From the NCBI GenBank assembly GCA_934162925.1, contig CAKPJR010000018.1, positions 1 to 13,786 of the forward strand: a DNA stretch of 13,786 nucleotides, given 5' to 3'. Positions 1 to 6,598 of the stretch are shown here, piece by piece; positions within the stretch are counted from its first letter, which is position 1; each line of letters starts with the position of its first letter. The notes beneath the pieces are model-generated. The model searched no databases, was not told the origin of the DNA, and saw nothing but the letters and a program-made list of their open reading frames with translations. A program made the translations under genes and the position numbers. Source of the DNA: an uncultured Clostridia bacterium. GTDB lineage: Bacteria; Bacillota; Clostridia; TANB77; CAG-508.

Positions 1-576
1 GTGTATATGTCCTAATGCAATATAGTCAAAACCTATTTCTTTTAATTTATTACTATTTAAAGGATTATATTGCATATCTAAGGTTTTACTAGCATCTAAT
101 GCACCATGAGTAATTAATATATTAATTTTATTTTTATTTTTTAATTTTATTTCTTCAATTCTTGAATTTTCACAATAAAAATCTGTAAATCCAAATCCAT
201 ATATATCTGCTTCTTCTGTTTCTATAATTTTAATTTCTGAATTAAATATAGTTACGTTTTTATTCCAATTAAATGTATTATAAAAAGAATTGCTTAAAAA
301 TGGATCGTGGTTTCCAGGAGAGATAAAAATTCTTGTTTCTGGTATTGTTTTAAATAAATTATTTATATATTCTATTGTGCTTTCTCTAATATATTCTTGC
401 TCATATAAATCCCCTGATATAAATAAAAAGGGGATTTTCTCTACTTTTATATATTCAATTGTTTTTTTAAATGCTTCTCTTTGCTCTAATCTTCTAATAT
501 TAGCTAAATTATTCCTTGAAGCCAAAACTGTAAATGGACTATCAAAGTGTACATCTGCCATATGTATAAATCTCAT
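1..576 (-). CDS. yhaO: Metallophosphoesterase / DNA repair exonuclease, YhaO (SbcD/Mre11) type, 3' end missing
   Basis: I translated this gene from its ATG at 576; the window edge cuts it after 192 codons, so only the N-terminal catalytic half is present. The calcineurin-like phosphoesterase motifs appear in order: D8-x-H10 in MADVHFDSPF, D56 in SGDLYE, N89-H90-D91 in PGNHD, H157 in ITHGA, and H190-x-H192 in GHIH as the last residues. This is a full two-metal site as in SbcD/Mre11 nucleases. The opening (FIHMADVHFDSPF) is characteristic of the YhaO branch, whose members are usually about 400 residues and are often followed by an SMC-like YhaN ATPase; here that would lie outside the window. 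A strong AAGGAGG at 584-590 fixes the start. The gene follows yqeK after 158 bases and probably has its own promoter. The family call is secure; YhaO rather than another SbcD-like enzyme is an inference from the N-terminus. Confidence 0.85.
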   Translation of the reverse strand, partial: MRFIHMADVHFDSPFTVLASRNNLANIRRLEQREAFKKTIEYIKVEKIPFLFISGDLYEQEYIRESTIEYINNLFKTIPETRIFISPGNHDPFLSNSFYNTFNWNKNVTIFNSEIKIIETEEADIYGFGFTDFYCENSRIEEIKLKNKNKINILITHGALDASKTLDMQYNPLNSNKLKEIGFDYIALGHIH

Positions 577-583
577 TAGTATT

Positions 584-590
584 CCTCCTT
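584..590 (-). promoter_or_regulatory. Ribosome binding site of the phosphoesterase gene
   Basis: AAGGAGG on the minus strand, 7 bases before the ATG at 576. It fixes the start of a gene that is otherwise incomplete. Confidence 0.85.
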
Positions 591-597
591 CTTTCTC

Positions 598-625
598 ATT
601 ATATATTTCCTTTATAAATTGTAAA
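598..625 (-). promoter_or_regulatory. Candidate sigma-A promoter for the phosphoesterase gene
   Basis: On the minus strand TTTACA (625-620) is followed after 16 bases by a perfect TATAAT (603-598). The predicted start of transcription is near 591, giving a leader of only about 15 bases that begins almost at the AAGGAGG site. In such AT-rich DNA chance matches are common, but a 5/6 plus 6/6 match at correct spacing and position is good. It would let this gene be expressed apart from the murF-ddl-yqeK operon. Confidence 0.5.
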
Positions 626-632
626 TTTAGCT

Positions 633-724
633 GTGAGAAGTGGGATGTTGGAGGTGTGATTTTAAAGTTATGCTTCGTATATTTTACTCTAAATTCACAC
701 TTCTCACCTCACACTTCGCGCTTC
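633..724. repeat. Inverted pair of heptamer tandem-repeat arrays in the yqeK-phosphoesterase gap
   Basis: Read on the minus strand, 724 to 697 divides into four 7-base units GAAGCGC, GAAGTGT, GAGGTGA, GAAGTGT, followed by two degraded units GAATTTA and GAGTAAA down to 683. Read on the plus strand, 633-660 divides into GTGAGAA, GTGGGAT, GTTGGAG, GTGTGAT, the same degenerate heptamer in another rotation. The two arms face each other. GTGAGAAGTG at 633-642 is the exact reverse complement of 698-707, and GTGTGA at 654-659 pairs with 695-700, so the element can fold into a bulged hairpin. It is less AT-rich than its surroundings. It could be a mobile intergenic repeat, and on the minus strand the hairpin might slow transcription leaving yqeK. 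No T-tract typical of an intrinsic terminator follows it. Confidence 0.55.
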
Positions 725-734
725 AAATCCCATA

Positions 735-1295
735 TTATATTTTCCCCAGCAAATAATTCCTTGCTATGATTCCATTTAAGTGGATTAATGCTCTTTTTTT
801 TACTTGTAATTCTATTTTTTTATCTAATATATATAATACCGCTTCGTTAATATCTTTTTTTGCTAAATTTATTATATATTCTATATCATCAAAATTTCTT
901 TCTTTGCTCGTTCTATCTGCAATAAACAATATTTTAGAGTATATATCCATATCTTTATTTCCTGTTGTATGATTTGCTATTGCTTGTCCCATGCTTTCAG
1001 AAAATCCAAATTTTTTTATTGCAATATCTTTTCCTATTTTAGCATGAAGAAGTGTAGTATTTTTTCTTTCTACTTCGTCTATTTCTATATTATTATCCTT
1101 TACATATTTTAATTTGTCTTCTTCACTTATTTCTTTTGCAACGTCATGAACTATACCTATTTTTTTTGCTATTTCTACATCTGCTCCATACATTTTTGCA
1201 AGTTCCTCTGATCTTTCCATTACTCCTACACTGTGATTATATCTTTTTTCTGACAATTGTTCTTTTACATATTCTTGTATTTCTTTTAATTCCAT
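735..1295 (-). CDS. yqeK: HD-domain hydrolase, YqeK type (probable symmetrical Ap4A hydrolase)
   Basis: A 186-residue cytosolic HD-superfamily metal phosphohydrolase matching the YqeK family in length and motif order: H21 in RYNHSVGV, H50-D51 in GIVHDVAK, H84 in LLHAKIG, H109 in NHTTG, and D127 in IADR. These give the metal-binding histidines and aspartates. Characterised YqeK proteins split diadenosine tetraphosphate into two ADP, clearing a stress-related nucleotide; that activity is inferred here from the family. After IAD, the usual YIEP-like stretch is replaced by RTSKERNF, a small departure from typical members. The start ATG at 1295 has GAGGAG at 1302-1307. It lies 15 bases after the ddl stop, so it is the third gene of the murF-ddl-yqeK operon. 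yqeK often sits beside nadD, which is not the case here. Confidence 0.85.
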   Translation of the reverse strand: MELKEIQEYVKEQLSEKRYNHSVGVMERSEELAKMYGADVEIAKKIGIVHDVAKEISEEDKLKYVKDNNIEIDEVERKNTTLLHAKIGKDIAIKKFGFSESMGQAIANHTTGNKDMDIYSKILFIADRTSKERNFDDIEYIINLAKKDINEAVLYILDKKIELQVKKRALIHLNGIIARNYLLGKI

Positions 1296-1310
1296 TTTAT
1301 ACTCCTCTTA

Positions 1311-2363
1311 CTAATTTTCTAATGCCAAGTTTATTAATTTATCTAATAATTCAGAATAGTCTACTCCAACTTGCTCCCATAATTTTGGGTACATGCTAAT
1401 CTCTGTAAAGCCTGGTAAAGTATTTATTTCATTTATATAAATTTCATTTGTCTTATCATTAACAAAGAAGTCAACTCTTGCAAAACCTTTTCCATCAATT
1501 GCTTTAAAAGCTTTTATTGCAGTTTCTCTAACTCTATCTGTAAGGTCTTTACTTATCTGTGCTGGAATATTAAGTTTAGATTCTGAATTTTTATATTTTG
1601 CATCAAATGTATAAAAATTTTCTGCTGGCAAAATTTCACCTATACAAGAAGCTTTTACATCTTCATTACCTAAAACAGAACATTCTATTTCTCTTCCTAC
1701 TAGTGTTTCTTCTATTACTATTTTCCTATCAAATCTTGAAGCATATTCTATGTATTCTTCTAATTCTTCTATATTTTCCGCTTTATTTATCCCAACAGAT
1801 GATCCAGAATTAGATGGTTTTATAAACATTGGATATTCTATATTTTTTTCTATTATTTTACATATTTCTTTTAAGTCTTTTTTAGTTTCATTAAAATCTT
1901 TATTAACGTAAATGTATTCGTTTTTATCTTTTTTTACATATTCATACTTTGCTTGTTTAATTTTAGCCTTGTCAAAAATAATTTTTGCATATATTTTATC
2001 CATAGCAATTGAAGATCCCATAACTTTACAGCCAACATATGGTTTTTTTAACAGTTCAAACAAACCTTGTATTGTTCCATCTTCTCCATACAAACCATGT
2101 AGTACAGGAAAAATAACATCCATTTCTTTTAAATATTCAATTATATTTTCTATTTTCTGAATGTTTTCTATTTTGTCTCCTACTTCGTATTTCTTAGATA
2201 TATCTAGACATTTATGCCATCCGCCATTATTATCTATATATATTGGATAAACTTCATATTTTTTATCATTAAGCTTTTTTGCAACAGATGTTCCTGAAAC
2301 TATTGATACATCATGTTCTGTTGACATCCCACCAAATACAACTCCTACTTTTATTTTACTCAT
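1311..2363 (-). CDS. ddl: D-alanine--D-alanine ligase
   Basis: An ATP-grasp ligase that joins two D-alanines in the cytoplasm for the peptidoglycan stem peptide. Counting from the preferred ATG (350 residues): VVFGGMSTEHDVS at about 8-20, HGLYGEDG in the N-domain near 89-96, MGSSIAMDK near 115-123, the ATP-binding loop FIKPSNSGSSVGI near 180-192, EIECSVLG near 225-232, the omega-loop NFYTFDAKY near 249-257, GFARVDFF near 293-300, and the metal-binding NEINTLPGFT near 311-320. The tyrosine-containing omega-loop resembles ordinary D-Ala-D-Ala ligases rather than VanA-type D-Ala-D-Lac enzymes. A TTG at 2381 in the same frame would add six residues, but AAAGGAA at 2371-2377 sits correctly for the ATG at 2363. 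It starts 19 bases after the murF stop and leads into yqeK, so the product supplies MurF directly. Confidence 0.95.
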   Translation of the reverse strand: MSKIKVGVVFGGMSTEHDVSIVSGTSVAKKLNDKKYEVYPIYIDNNGGWHKCLDISKKYEVGDKIENIQKIENIIEYLKEMDVIFPVLHGLYGEDGTIQGLFELLKKPYVGCKVMGSSIAMDKIYAKIIFDKAKIKQAKYEYVKKDKNEYIYVNKDFNETKKDLKEICKIIEKNIEYPMFIKPSNSGSSVGINKAENIEELEEYIEYASRFDRKIVIEETLVGREIECSVLGNEDVKASCIGEILPAENFYTFDAKYKNSESKLNIPAQISKDLTDRVRETAIKAFKAIDGKGFARVDFFVNDKTNEIYINEINTLPGFTEISMYPKLWEQVGVDYSELLDKLINLALEN

Positions 2364-2370
2364 AGTATCA

Positions 2371-2377
2371 TTCCTTT
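2371..2377 (-). promoter_or_regulatory. Ribosome binding site deciding the ddl start
   Basis: AAAGGAA on the minus strand, with 7 bases to the ATG at 2363. It lies inside the region that the upstream in-frame TTG at 2381 would translate, which argues against that TTG. Confidence 0.65.
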
Positions 2378-2382
2378 CCAAA

Positions 2383-3759
2383 TTAACTTCTTTTCAATTC
2401 ATCTAATATTTTACTAAAATTCATAGAATTTGAAGCTTTTAATAAAACTAAATCCTTGCTTTTTATTATTTTTTCTATATTTAAAATAGCTTCATTTACA
2501 TTGTCAAAAGCATATATTTTATCCATTCCTAATTCTCTTGCTTTATTAGATATATTTTTTGCATTTTTCCCAATAGTAATTAATACATCAATTTTATTTT
2601 TTACTACTTGTTCTCCAACTTTTTCATGTAATTCTTTTGAGTATTCACCTAATTCAAGCATATCTCCAAGAATTGCAATTTTTCTTGGTGCTTCAGTATT
2701 TTGCATAACTTCTAGTGCAGCTTTCATTGAATCATAGCTTGCATTATAGCTATCATTAATCACTTTTATATTATTTTTTATAGTTTCTATTTCCATTCTC
2801 TTTGCTGTTAATTTAAACTCTGAAATTCCTTTTATTATTTTTTCTTTTTCTACACTTAATATGTCTCCAATAGCGAACGCACAAATAGCATTATATACAA
2901 AATGAATTCCTCCTACTGGTACATTTCCTTTTATTCCATTTATTTCAAAATTGCTACTATTTTCTAATGTAGTAATTTTTTTCGCCATATATGTACTATT
3001 ATTTTCTAGTCCATATGTATATATTTTATATTTCTTTTCTTCTTCTGCCCATTCATGTAGCAAATCATTATCATTGTTTATTAATACAAACCCGCTTTTA
3101 TCTAGTCCTTCTAGTATTTCTAATTTTGCTTTTAATATATTTTCTCTAGATCCTAAATTTCCAATATGAGATGTTCCTATGTTTGTTATTACACATCCAG
3201 TTGGTTTTGCAATATTTGTTAATAAGCTTATTTCTCCAAAATGATTCATTCCCATTTCTACAACAACTGCTGTATGGTCTTTTAATTTAAGCAATGTCAT
3301 TGGCAACCCTATATGATTGTTCATATTTCCTTCTGTTTTTAATACTTTGAATTTTTGTTCCAATACATTTGCTATAATATCCTTTGTACTAGTTTTCCCC
3401 ACACTTCCTGTTACTGCAATTACTGGCACATTGTATAAACTTCTTTTATATTTTGCTAATTCTTGAATTGCTTTTATCGTATCATCTACTTTTATAACTG
3501 CTTTTTCTTTATATCTATTTAATATTTCTGTATCCACATTTTCATCTATAATACATCCTATCGCACCATTGACAAATGCTTGTTCTACATAGTCATTTCC
3601 ATTTATTTTTTCGCCTCTTATTCCTAAATACATATCTCCTTTTTTTAATGTCCTTGTATCTTTAGAATATGATTCTATTTCTAGACTTCCATCACCTGAC
3701 AGTAGTCTTCCATTACATATTTCTATTATTTTGTTTACAGTTATGTTTTTATTGTCCAT
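2383..3759 (-). CDS. murF: UDP-N-acetylmuramoyl-tripeptide--D-alanyl-D-alanine ligase (MurF)
   Basis: A 458-residue Mur ligase, full length for MurF, which adds D-Ala-D-Ala to UDP-MurNAc-tripeptide in the cytoplasm. The N-terminal substrate domain is at about 1-110 (SKDTRTLKKGDMYLGI near 32-47). The P-loop TGSVGKTST is at 117-125, followed by NMNNHIGLP at 145-153, EMGMNHFGEI at 168-177, NIGTSHIGNLGSRENIL near 193-209, and the third-domain start INDSYNASYDSM near 334-345. GDMLELG is at 365-371, and the C-terminal KASNSMNFSKIL at 441-452 replaces the more common KGSRxM form. ATG at 3759 has AAGGAA at 3768-3773. It is the first gene of the minus-strand operon, directly followed by ddl, the enzyme making its dipeptide substrate, and it is transcribed divergently from the tagO-like gene. 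Confidence 0.96.
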   Translation of the reverse strand: MDNKNITVNKIIEICNGRLLSGDGSLEIESYSKDTRTLKKGDMYLGIRGEKINGNDYVEQAFVNGAIGCIIDENVDTEILNRYKEKAVIKVDDTIKAIQELAKYKRSLYNVPVIAVTGSVGKTSTKDIIANVLEQKFKVLKTEGNMNNHIGLPMTLLKLKDHTAVVVEMGMNHFGEISLLTNIAKPTGCVITNIGTSHIGNLGSRENILKAKLEILEGLDKSGFVLINNDNDLLHEWAEEEKKYKIYTYGLENNSTYMAKKITTLENSSNFEINGIKGNVPVGGIHFVYNAICAFAIGDILSVEKEKIIKGISEFKLTAKRMEIETIKNNIKVINDSYNASYDSMKAALEVMQNTEAPRKIAILGDMLELGEYSKELHEKVGEQVVKNKIDVLITIGKNAKNISNKARELGMDKIYAFDNVNEAILNIEKIIKSKDLVLLKASNSMNFSKILDELKRS

Positions 3760-3767
3760 ACTTTCTA

Positions 3768-3773
3768 TTCCTT
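3768..3773 (-). promoter_or_regulatory. Ribosome binding site of murF
   Basis: AAGGAA on the minus strand, 8 bases before the ATG at 3759; it supports that start. Confidence 0.6.
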
Positions 3774-3811
3774 CTTTTTAAAATTTATTTATTAGTATTC
3801 ATTTTATGCCT

Positions 3812-3840
3812 ATTTTATAACATTTTTTTATAAATGGAAA
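3812..3840 (-). promoter_or_regulatory. Candidate promoter of the murF-ddl-yqeK operon
   Basis: On the minus strand TTTCCA (3840-3835, 4 of 6 consensus bases) and TAAAAT (3817-3812, 5 of 6) are spaced by 17 bases, giving a leader of about 45 bases. A perfect TATAAT also occurs at 3871-3866 but has no acceptable -35 partner. The region is nearly all A and T, so this assignment is weak. Confidence 0.35.
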
Positions 3841-3899
3841 TAGTTTTAGTCTATTTAGGTAAAATATTATATAAAAATACTTTAATAAATCGTTTTTTA

Positions 3900-3928
3900 T
3901 TGACAAAATATTCATTTGAATATAAAAT
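3900..3928 (+). promoter_or_regulatory. Sigma-A-type promoter of the polysaccharide operon
   Basis: A perfect TTGACA at 3900-3905, a 17-base spacer and TAAAAT at 3923-3928 (5 of 6 bases) give the best promoter in the window. Transcription should begin near 3935, about 25 bases before the tagO-like ATG. It is the only clear plus-strand promoter ahead of nearly 10 kb of tightly packed genes, so it probably drives the whole cluster. No hairpin or operator is evident in the short leader. Confidence 0.75.
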
Positions 3929-3947
3929 CATTACGGAACTTTAAATT

Positions 3948-3953
3948 AGGAGG
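3948..3953 (+). promoter_or_regulatory. Ribosome binding site deciding the tagO-like start
   Basis: AGGAGG, 7 bases before the ATG at 3961. The alternative TTG at 3916 lies within the promoter, upstream of the predicted transcription start, so the ATG is the real start. Confidence 0.9.
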
Positions 3954-3960
3954 TTTTTAC

Positions 3961-5067
3961 ATGTGGGGAGACATATCAATTACATTTCTTCTTGCATTTA
4001 TAACTACTTATGTTTTTACTCCTTACAGTATTAGATTAGCAAGAAAAGTTAAAGCTTTAGATATACCAAAAGATAAAAGAAAAATTCACAAAAAAATAAT
4101 GCCACGTTTGGGTGGTATTGCAATTGTTGCCGGTTTTTTGGTTTCGGCAATTTATTTAATTATAGCAATGATAATAGAAAAGAAATTAGATATATTTGCA
4201 AATAATTACTACATAAAATTAATAGGCTTTTTTATTGGTATAGTAATTTTAGAATTGTTTTGCTATTTCGATGACACCAAAGGAATTAGACCTATAATAA
4301 AATTAATTGGACAGATTATGGCTGCAACAGTCGTTGTGGCTAGTGGCATAGTTATCGACAAGATATTACCAACATCTCCTAATTCATTTATTTCTAATGA
4401 GATATTTTTAAAAATATTCACTGTATTTTGGATTGTAGGAATTACAAATGCAATAAATTTATTGGACGGATTAGATGGTCTTTCATCTGGAGTCTCATTA
4501 ATTTCAGCAATTTGTTTAATGTTTATATTTATATTAAACTCATCGCCTGTTATCTCTATAATTCTTGCTACTGCTCTTGCAGGTTCACTTCTAGGTTTCT
4601 TACCTTTCAACTTTAATCCTGCCAGAACATTTATGGGAGATACTGGTTCAAATTTTATTGGTTTTGTACTTTCTGTAATTTCTATACTTGGCGTTGCAAA
4701 AACATATACTGCGATAATAATTATTGCACCTTTGTTGGTTCTTGCATTGCCAATATTTGATACCTCTTTCGCTATAATAAGAAGAGTTATCACACAAAAA
4801 TCTATAAAAGCAGTTTTTAAAGCAGATAGAGGTCACTTGCATCACAAACTTATAGATAGAGGATATTCACAAAAACAAGCTGTGTTTATTTTATATGGAA
4901 TAAGCGCTACTTTTGGATTATTTGCAATTATTCTATTAGAAAGTGGATTGTGGAAAGCAATATCCTTTGCATTATTAGTAATTGCAATTGTTGCAATTGG
5001 TTATAAAGATATTTTTAGAGTAAAAAAGGAGAAAATTTCGCATAATGAAAAAACAAACAGGGATTAA
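3961..5067 (+). CDS. tagO: Undecaprenyl-phosphate GlcNAc-1-phosphate transferase (TagO/WecA family)
   Basis: A 368-residue polytopic membrane enzyme of the MraY/WecA/TagO superfamily. By family it transfers GlcNAc-1-phosphate from UDP-GlcNAc to undecaprenyl phosphate at the inner face of the membrane, starting a lipid-linked glycan. Visible motifs are KIHKKIMPRLGG at 41-52, the FDDTKG aspartates at 103-108, NLLDGLDGL at 166-174, MGDTGS at 225-230, and the cytoplasmic histidine motif GHLHHKL at 291-297, typical of the WecA/TagO branch rather than MraY. About ten hydrophobic helices are evident. The choice of GlcNAc over another HexNAc is inferred. It is the first gene of the operon, has its own promoter, and overlaps the flippase gene by 23 bases. 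The pairing with a TagA-type domain and a UDP-GlcNAc 2-epimerase downstream supports the TagO/WecA assignment. Confidence 0.92.
   Translation: MWGDISITFLLAFITTYVFTPYSIRLARKVKALDIPKDKRKIHKKIMPRLGGIAIVAGFLVSAIYLIIAMIIEKKLDIFANNYYIKLIGFFIGIVILELFCYFDDTKGIRPIIKLIGQIMAATVVVASGIVIDKILPTSPNSFISNEIFLKIFTVFWIVGITNAINLLDGLDGLSSGVSLISAICLMFIFILNSSPVISIILATALAGSLLGFLPFNFNPARTFMGDTGSNFIGFVLSVISILGVAKTYTAIIIIAPLLVLALPIFDTSFAIIRRVITQKSIKAVFKADRGHLHHKLIDRGYSQKQAVFILYGISATFGLFAIILLESGLWKAISFALLVIAIVAIGYKDIFRVKKEKISHNEKTNRD
5026..5031 (+). promoter_or_regulatory. Ribosome binding site of the flippase gene, inside the tagO-like gene
   Basis: AAGGAG lies 13 bases before the ATG at 5045, a rather long spacing, and within the end of the upstream coding region. 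It fits coupled translation through the 23-base overlap. Confidence 0.55.
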
Positions 5068-6598
5068 TTTAATAGCTCAAGTAATAGCATTTGGAATCAA
5101 CCTTGGTATAAGCTTTTTTTTGACACCTTTTATCGTAGAAAAAATAGGAGTTGAGGCAAATGGTTTTGTTTCTTTAGCAAACAATTTTGTTGAATACGCT
5201 CAATTAATAACTATTGCTGTTAACTCAATGGCTGGAAGGTTTATTACTATAAAATTACATCAAAAAAATACAGAAGATGCAAATAAATATTTTTCATCTG
5301 TCTTTATTGCTAATTTAATTTTTTCTATAATTTTAACTATACTTTCTATAATTGTTATTGCATTCATAGATAAATTTATGAATATTTCAGCTTCTATACT
5401 AAGTGATGTTCGTATTTTATGGACTTTTATATTTGGAAACTTTATTTTAGGTCTATTTTCTTCTACTTTTAATGTTTCAACTTTTGTTAAAGATAGATTA
5501 GATTTAAATGCTTTTTGTAATATAAAAGGATATTTTATCAGAATTACAATTTTACTTGTTTGTTATTTAGCTTTAGATATACATGTTTGGTATATTGGAT
5601 TAGCCCTATTTTGTATGGGACTTTATAATCTTATAAAAAACATATATTATGCAAAAACACTAACTCCAGAATTGAAAATAAGCAAAAAATTTTTTAATAT
5701 AAATGCAATTGTTGAATTATTAAAATCTGGCATATGGAATACAATTTCAAAATTGAGTTCAATATTGTCTTCTGGTTTAGATTTATTAATAACTAATATT
5801 TTTATAAATGCAACTGCAATGGGAGTTTTATCATTAGCTAAAACTATTCCTACTATTATTTTATCATTATTTGGTACTATTGCAGCAATATTTGCACCTA
5901 GCCTAACAATAAGCTATGCCAAAGGAAATACATTAGAAATAAAAAATCAATTAAACAGCTCTATTAAAATATTAGGAGTTTTATCTAGTATTCCTTTAGC
6001 AATTTTAATAGGCTTTGGAAAAGAGTTTTATTCTCTTTGGGCCCCAACTCAAGATTCTTCATTATTATACACACTTACGCTTATTAATTGCGCAAATTTA
6101 ATATTTGCTTTACCTTTAGAACCACTATATAACGTTTTCACAGCAACTAATAAAATCAAGACGTCTTCTCTAGCATTGATAAGTTTTAGTACATTAAGTA
6201 TCTTGACTACTTTTATATTATTAAAATTTGTTCCAGATAATACAACATTAAAAATGTTTATTATTTTAGGCGTAAGTAGCTTCTATAACATAGTTAGAGT
6301 TTTGACATTCTTACCTATGTATGGAGCTAAATGTTTAAACTTTAAATTAAACACCTTCTATGGTCCAATAATAAAAAATACTATATCAGTAATTATTTTA
6401 TCAATCATAGGACTTGCTATAAAATATATATTAAATATAAATAGTTGGATTATGCTAATCTTTTCTTGTATACTAATTAGTTTGTTAGGATTAACTATTA
6501 ATTCTGCTATTATTTTAGACAAAAGCGAAAGAAAAGATTTCTATAACAAATTAAAAGAAAAATTGAAAGGATTGAAAAGTAATGTCACAAATTCCTAA
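5045..6598 (+). CDS. Wzx-type polysaccharide flippase (MATE/MOP superfamily)
   Basis: A 517-residue, strongly hydrophobic protein with roughly 12-14 membrane segments. The N-terminal pattern LIAQVIAFGINLGISFFLTP followed by a VEKIGVEANGFVSLANN-type segment is typical of the polysaccharide transport branch of the MOP superfamily. By family it moves the undecaprenyl-PP-linked oligosaccharide from the inner to the outer face of the cytoplasmic membrane. Its 23-base overlap with the tagO-like gene and 17-base overlap with the next glycosyltransferase gene place it firmly in the operon. A flippase together with a Wzy/WaaL-like protein indicates Wzx/Wzy-style assembly rather than ABC-transporter export. 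Lack of close sequence identity among Wzx proteins means the substrate cannot be read from the sequence. Confidence 0.88.
   Translation: MKKQTGINLIAQVIAFGINLGISFFLTPFIVEKIGVEANGFVSLANNFVEYAQLITIAVNSMAGRFITIKLHQKNTEDANKYFSSVFIANLIFSIILTILSIIVIAFIDKFMNISASILSDVRILWTFIFGNFILGLFSSTFNVSTFVKDRLDLNAFCNIKGYFIRITILLVCYLALDIHVWYIGLALFCMGLYNLIKNIYYAKTLTPELKISKKFFNINAIVELLKSGIWNTISKLSSILSSGLDLLITNIFINATAMGVLSLAKTIPTIILSLFGTIAAIFAPSLTISYAKGNTLEIKNQLNSSIKILGVLSSIPLAILIGFGKEFYSLWAPTQDSSLLYTLTLINCANLIFALPLEPLYNVFTATNKIKTSSLALISFSTLSILTTFILLKFVPDNTTLKMFIILGVSSFYNIVRVLTFLPMYGAKCLNFKLNTFYGPIIKNTISVIILSIIGLAIKYILNINSWIMLIFSCILISLLGLTINSAIILDKSERKDFYNKLKEKLKGLKSNVTNS

Noticed and set aside
633..707. Intrinsic terminator formed by the 10-base inverted arms after yqeK
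   Set aside because: The loop is long and no run of T follows the second arm in the direction of transcription; a repeat element explains it better.
633..724. CRISPR array
   Set aside because: The repeats are only 7 bases, directly adjacent without spacers, and in two orientations.
290..769. A 159-codon plus-strand open frame across the phosphoesterase start, the repeat gap and the end of yqeK
   Set aside because: It runs antisense to two recognised genes and through the heptamer repeats; its hydrophobic protein is what complementing AT-rich coding DNA produces.
1136..1399. Plus-strand open frame antisense to the yqeK-ddl junction
   Set aside because: Leucine/phenylalanine-rich shadow translation with no start signal; the real genes on the minus strand explain the sequence.
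2364..2381. TTG at 2381 as the ddl start
   Set aside because: The six extra residues are not part of the usual Ddl N-terminus, and the codons overlap the ribosome binding site of the ATG at 2363.
3916..3960. TTG at 3916 as the start of the tagO-like gene
   Set aside because: It lies between the -35 and -10 boxes and upstream of the predicted transcript start, whereas AGGAGG sits correctly for the ATG at 3961.
4263..4793. A 176-codon open frame on the minus strand inside the tagO-like gene
   Set aside because: It is an antisense shadow of a well-supported membrane enzyme gene, has no ribosome binding site, and its protein has no recognisable motifs.
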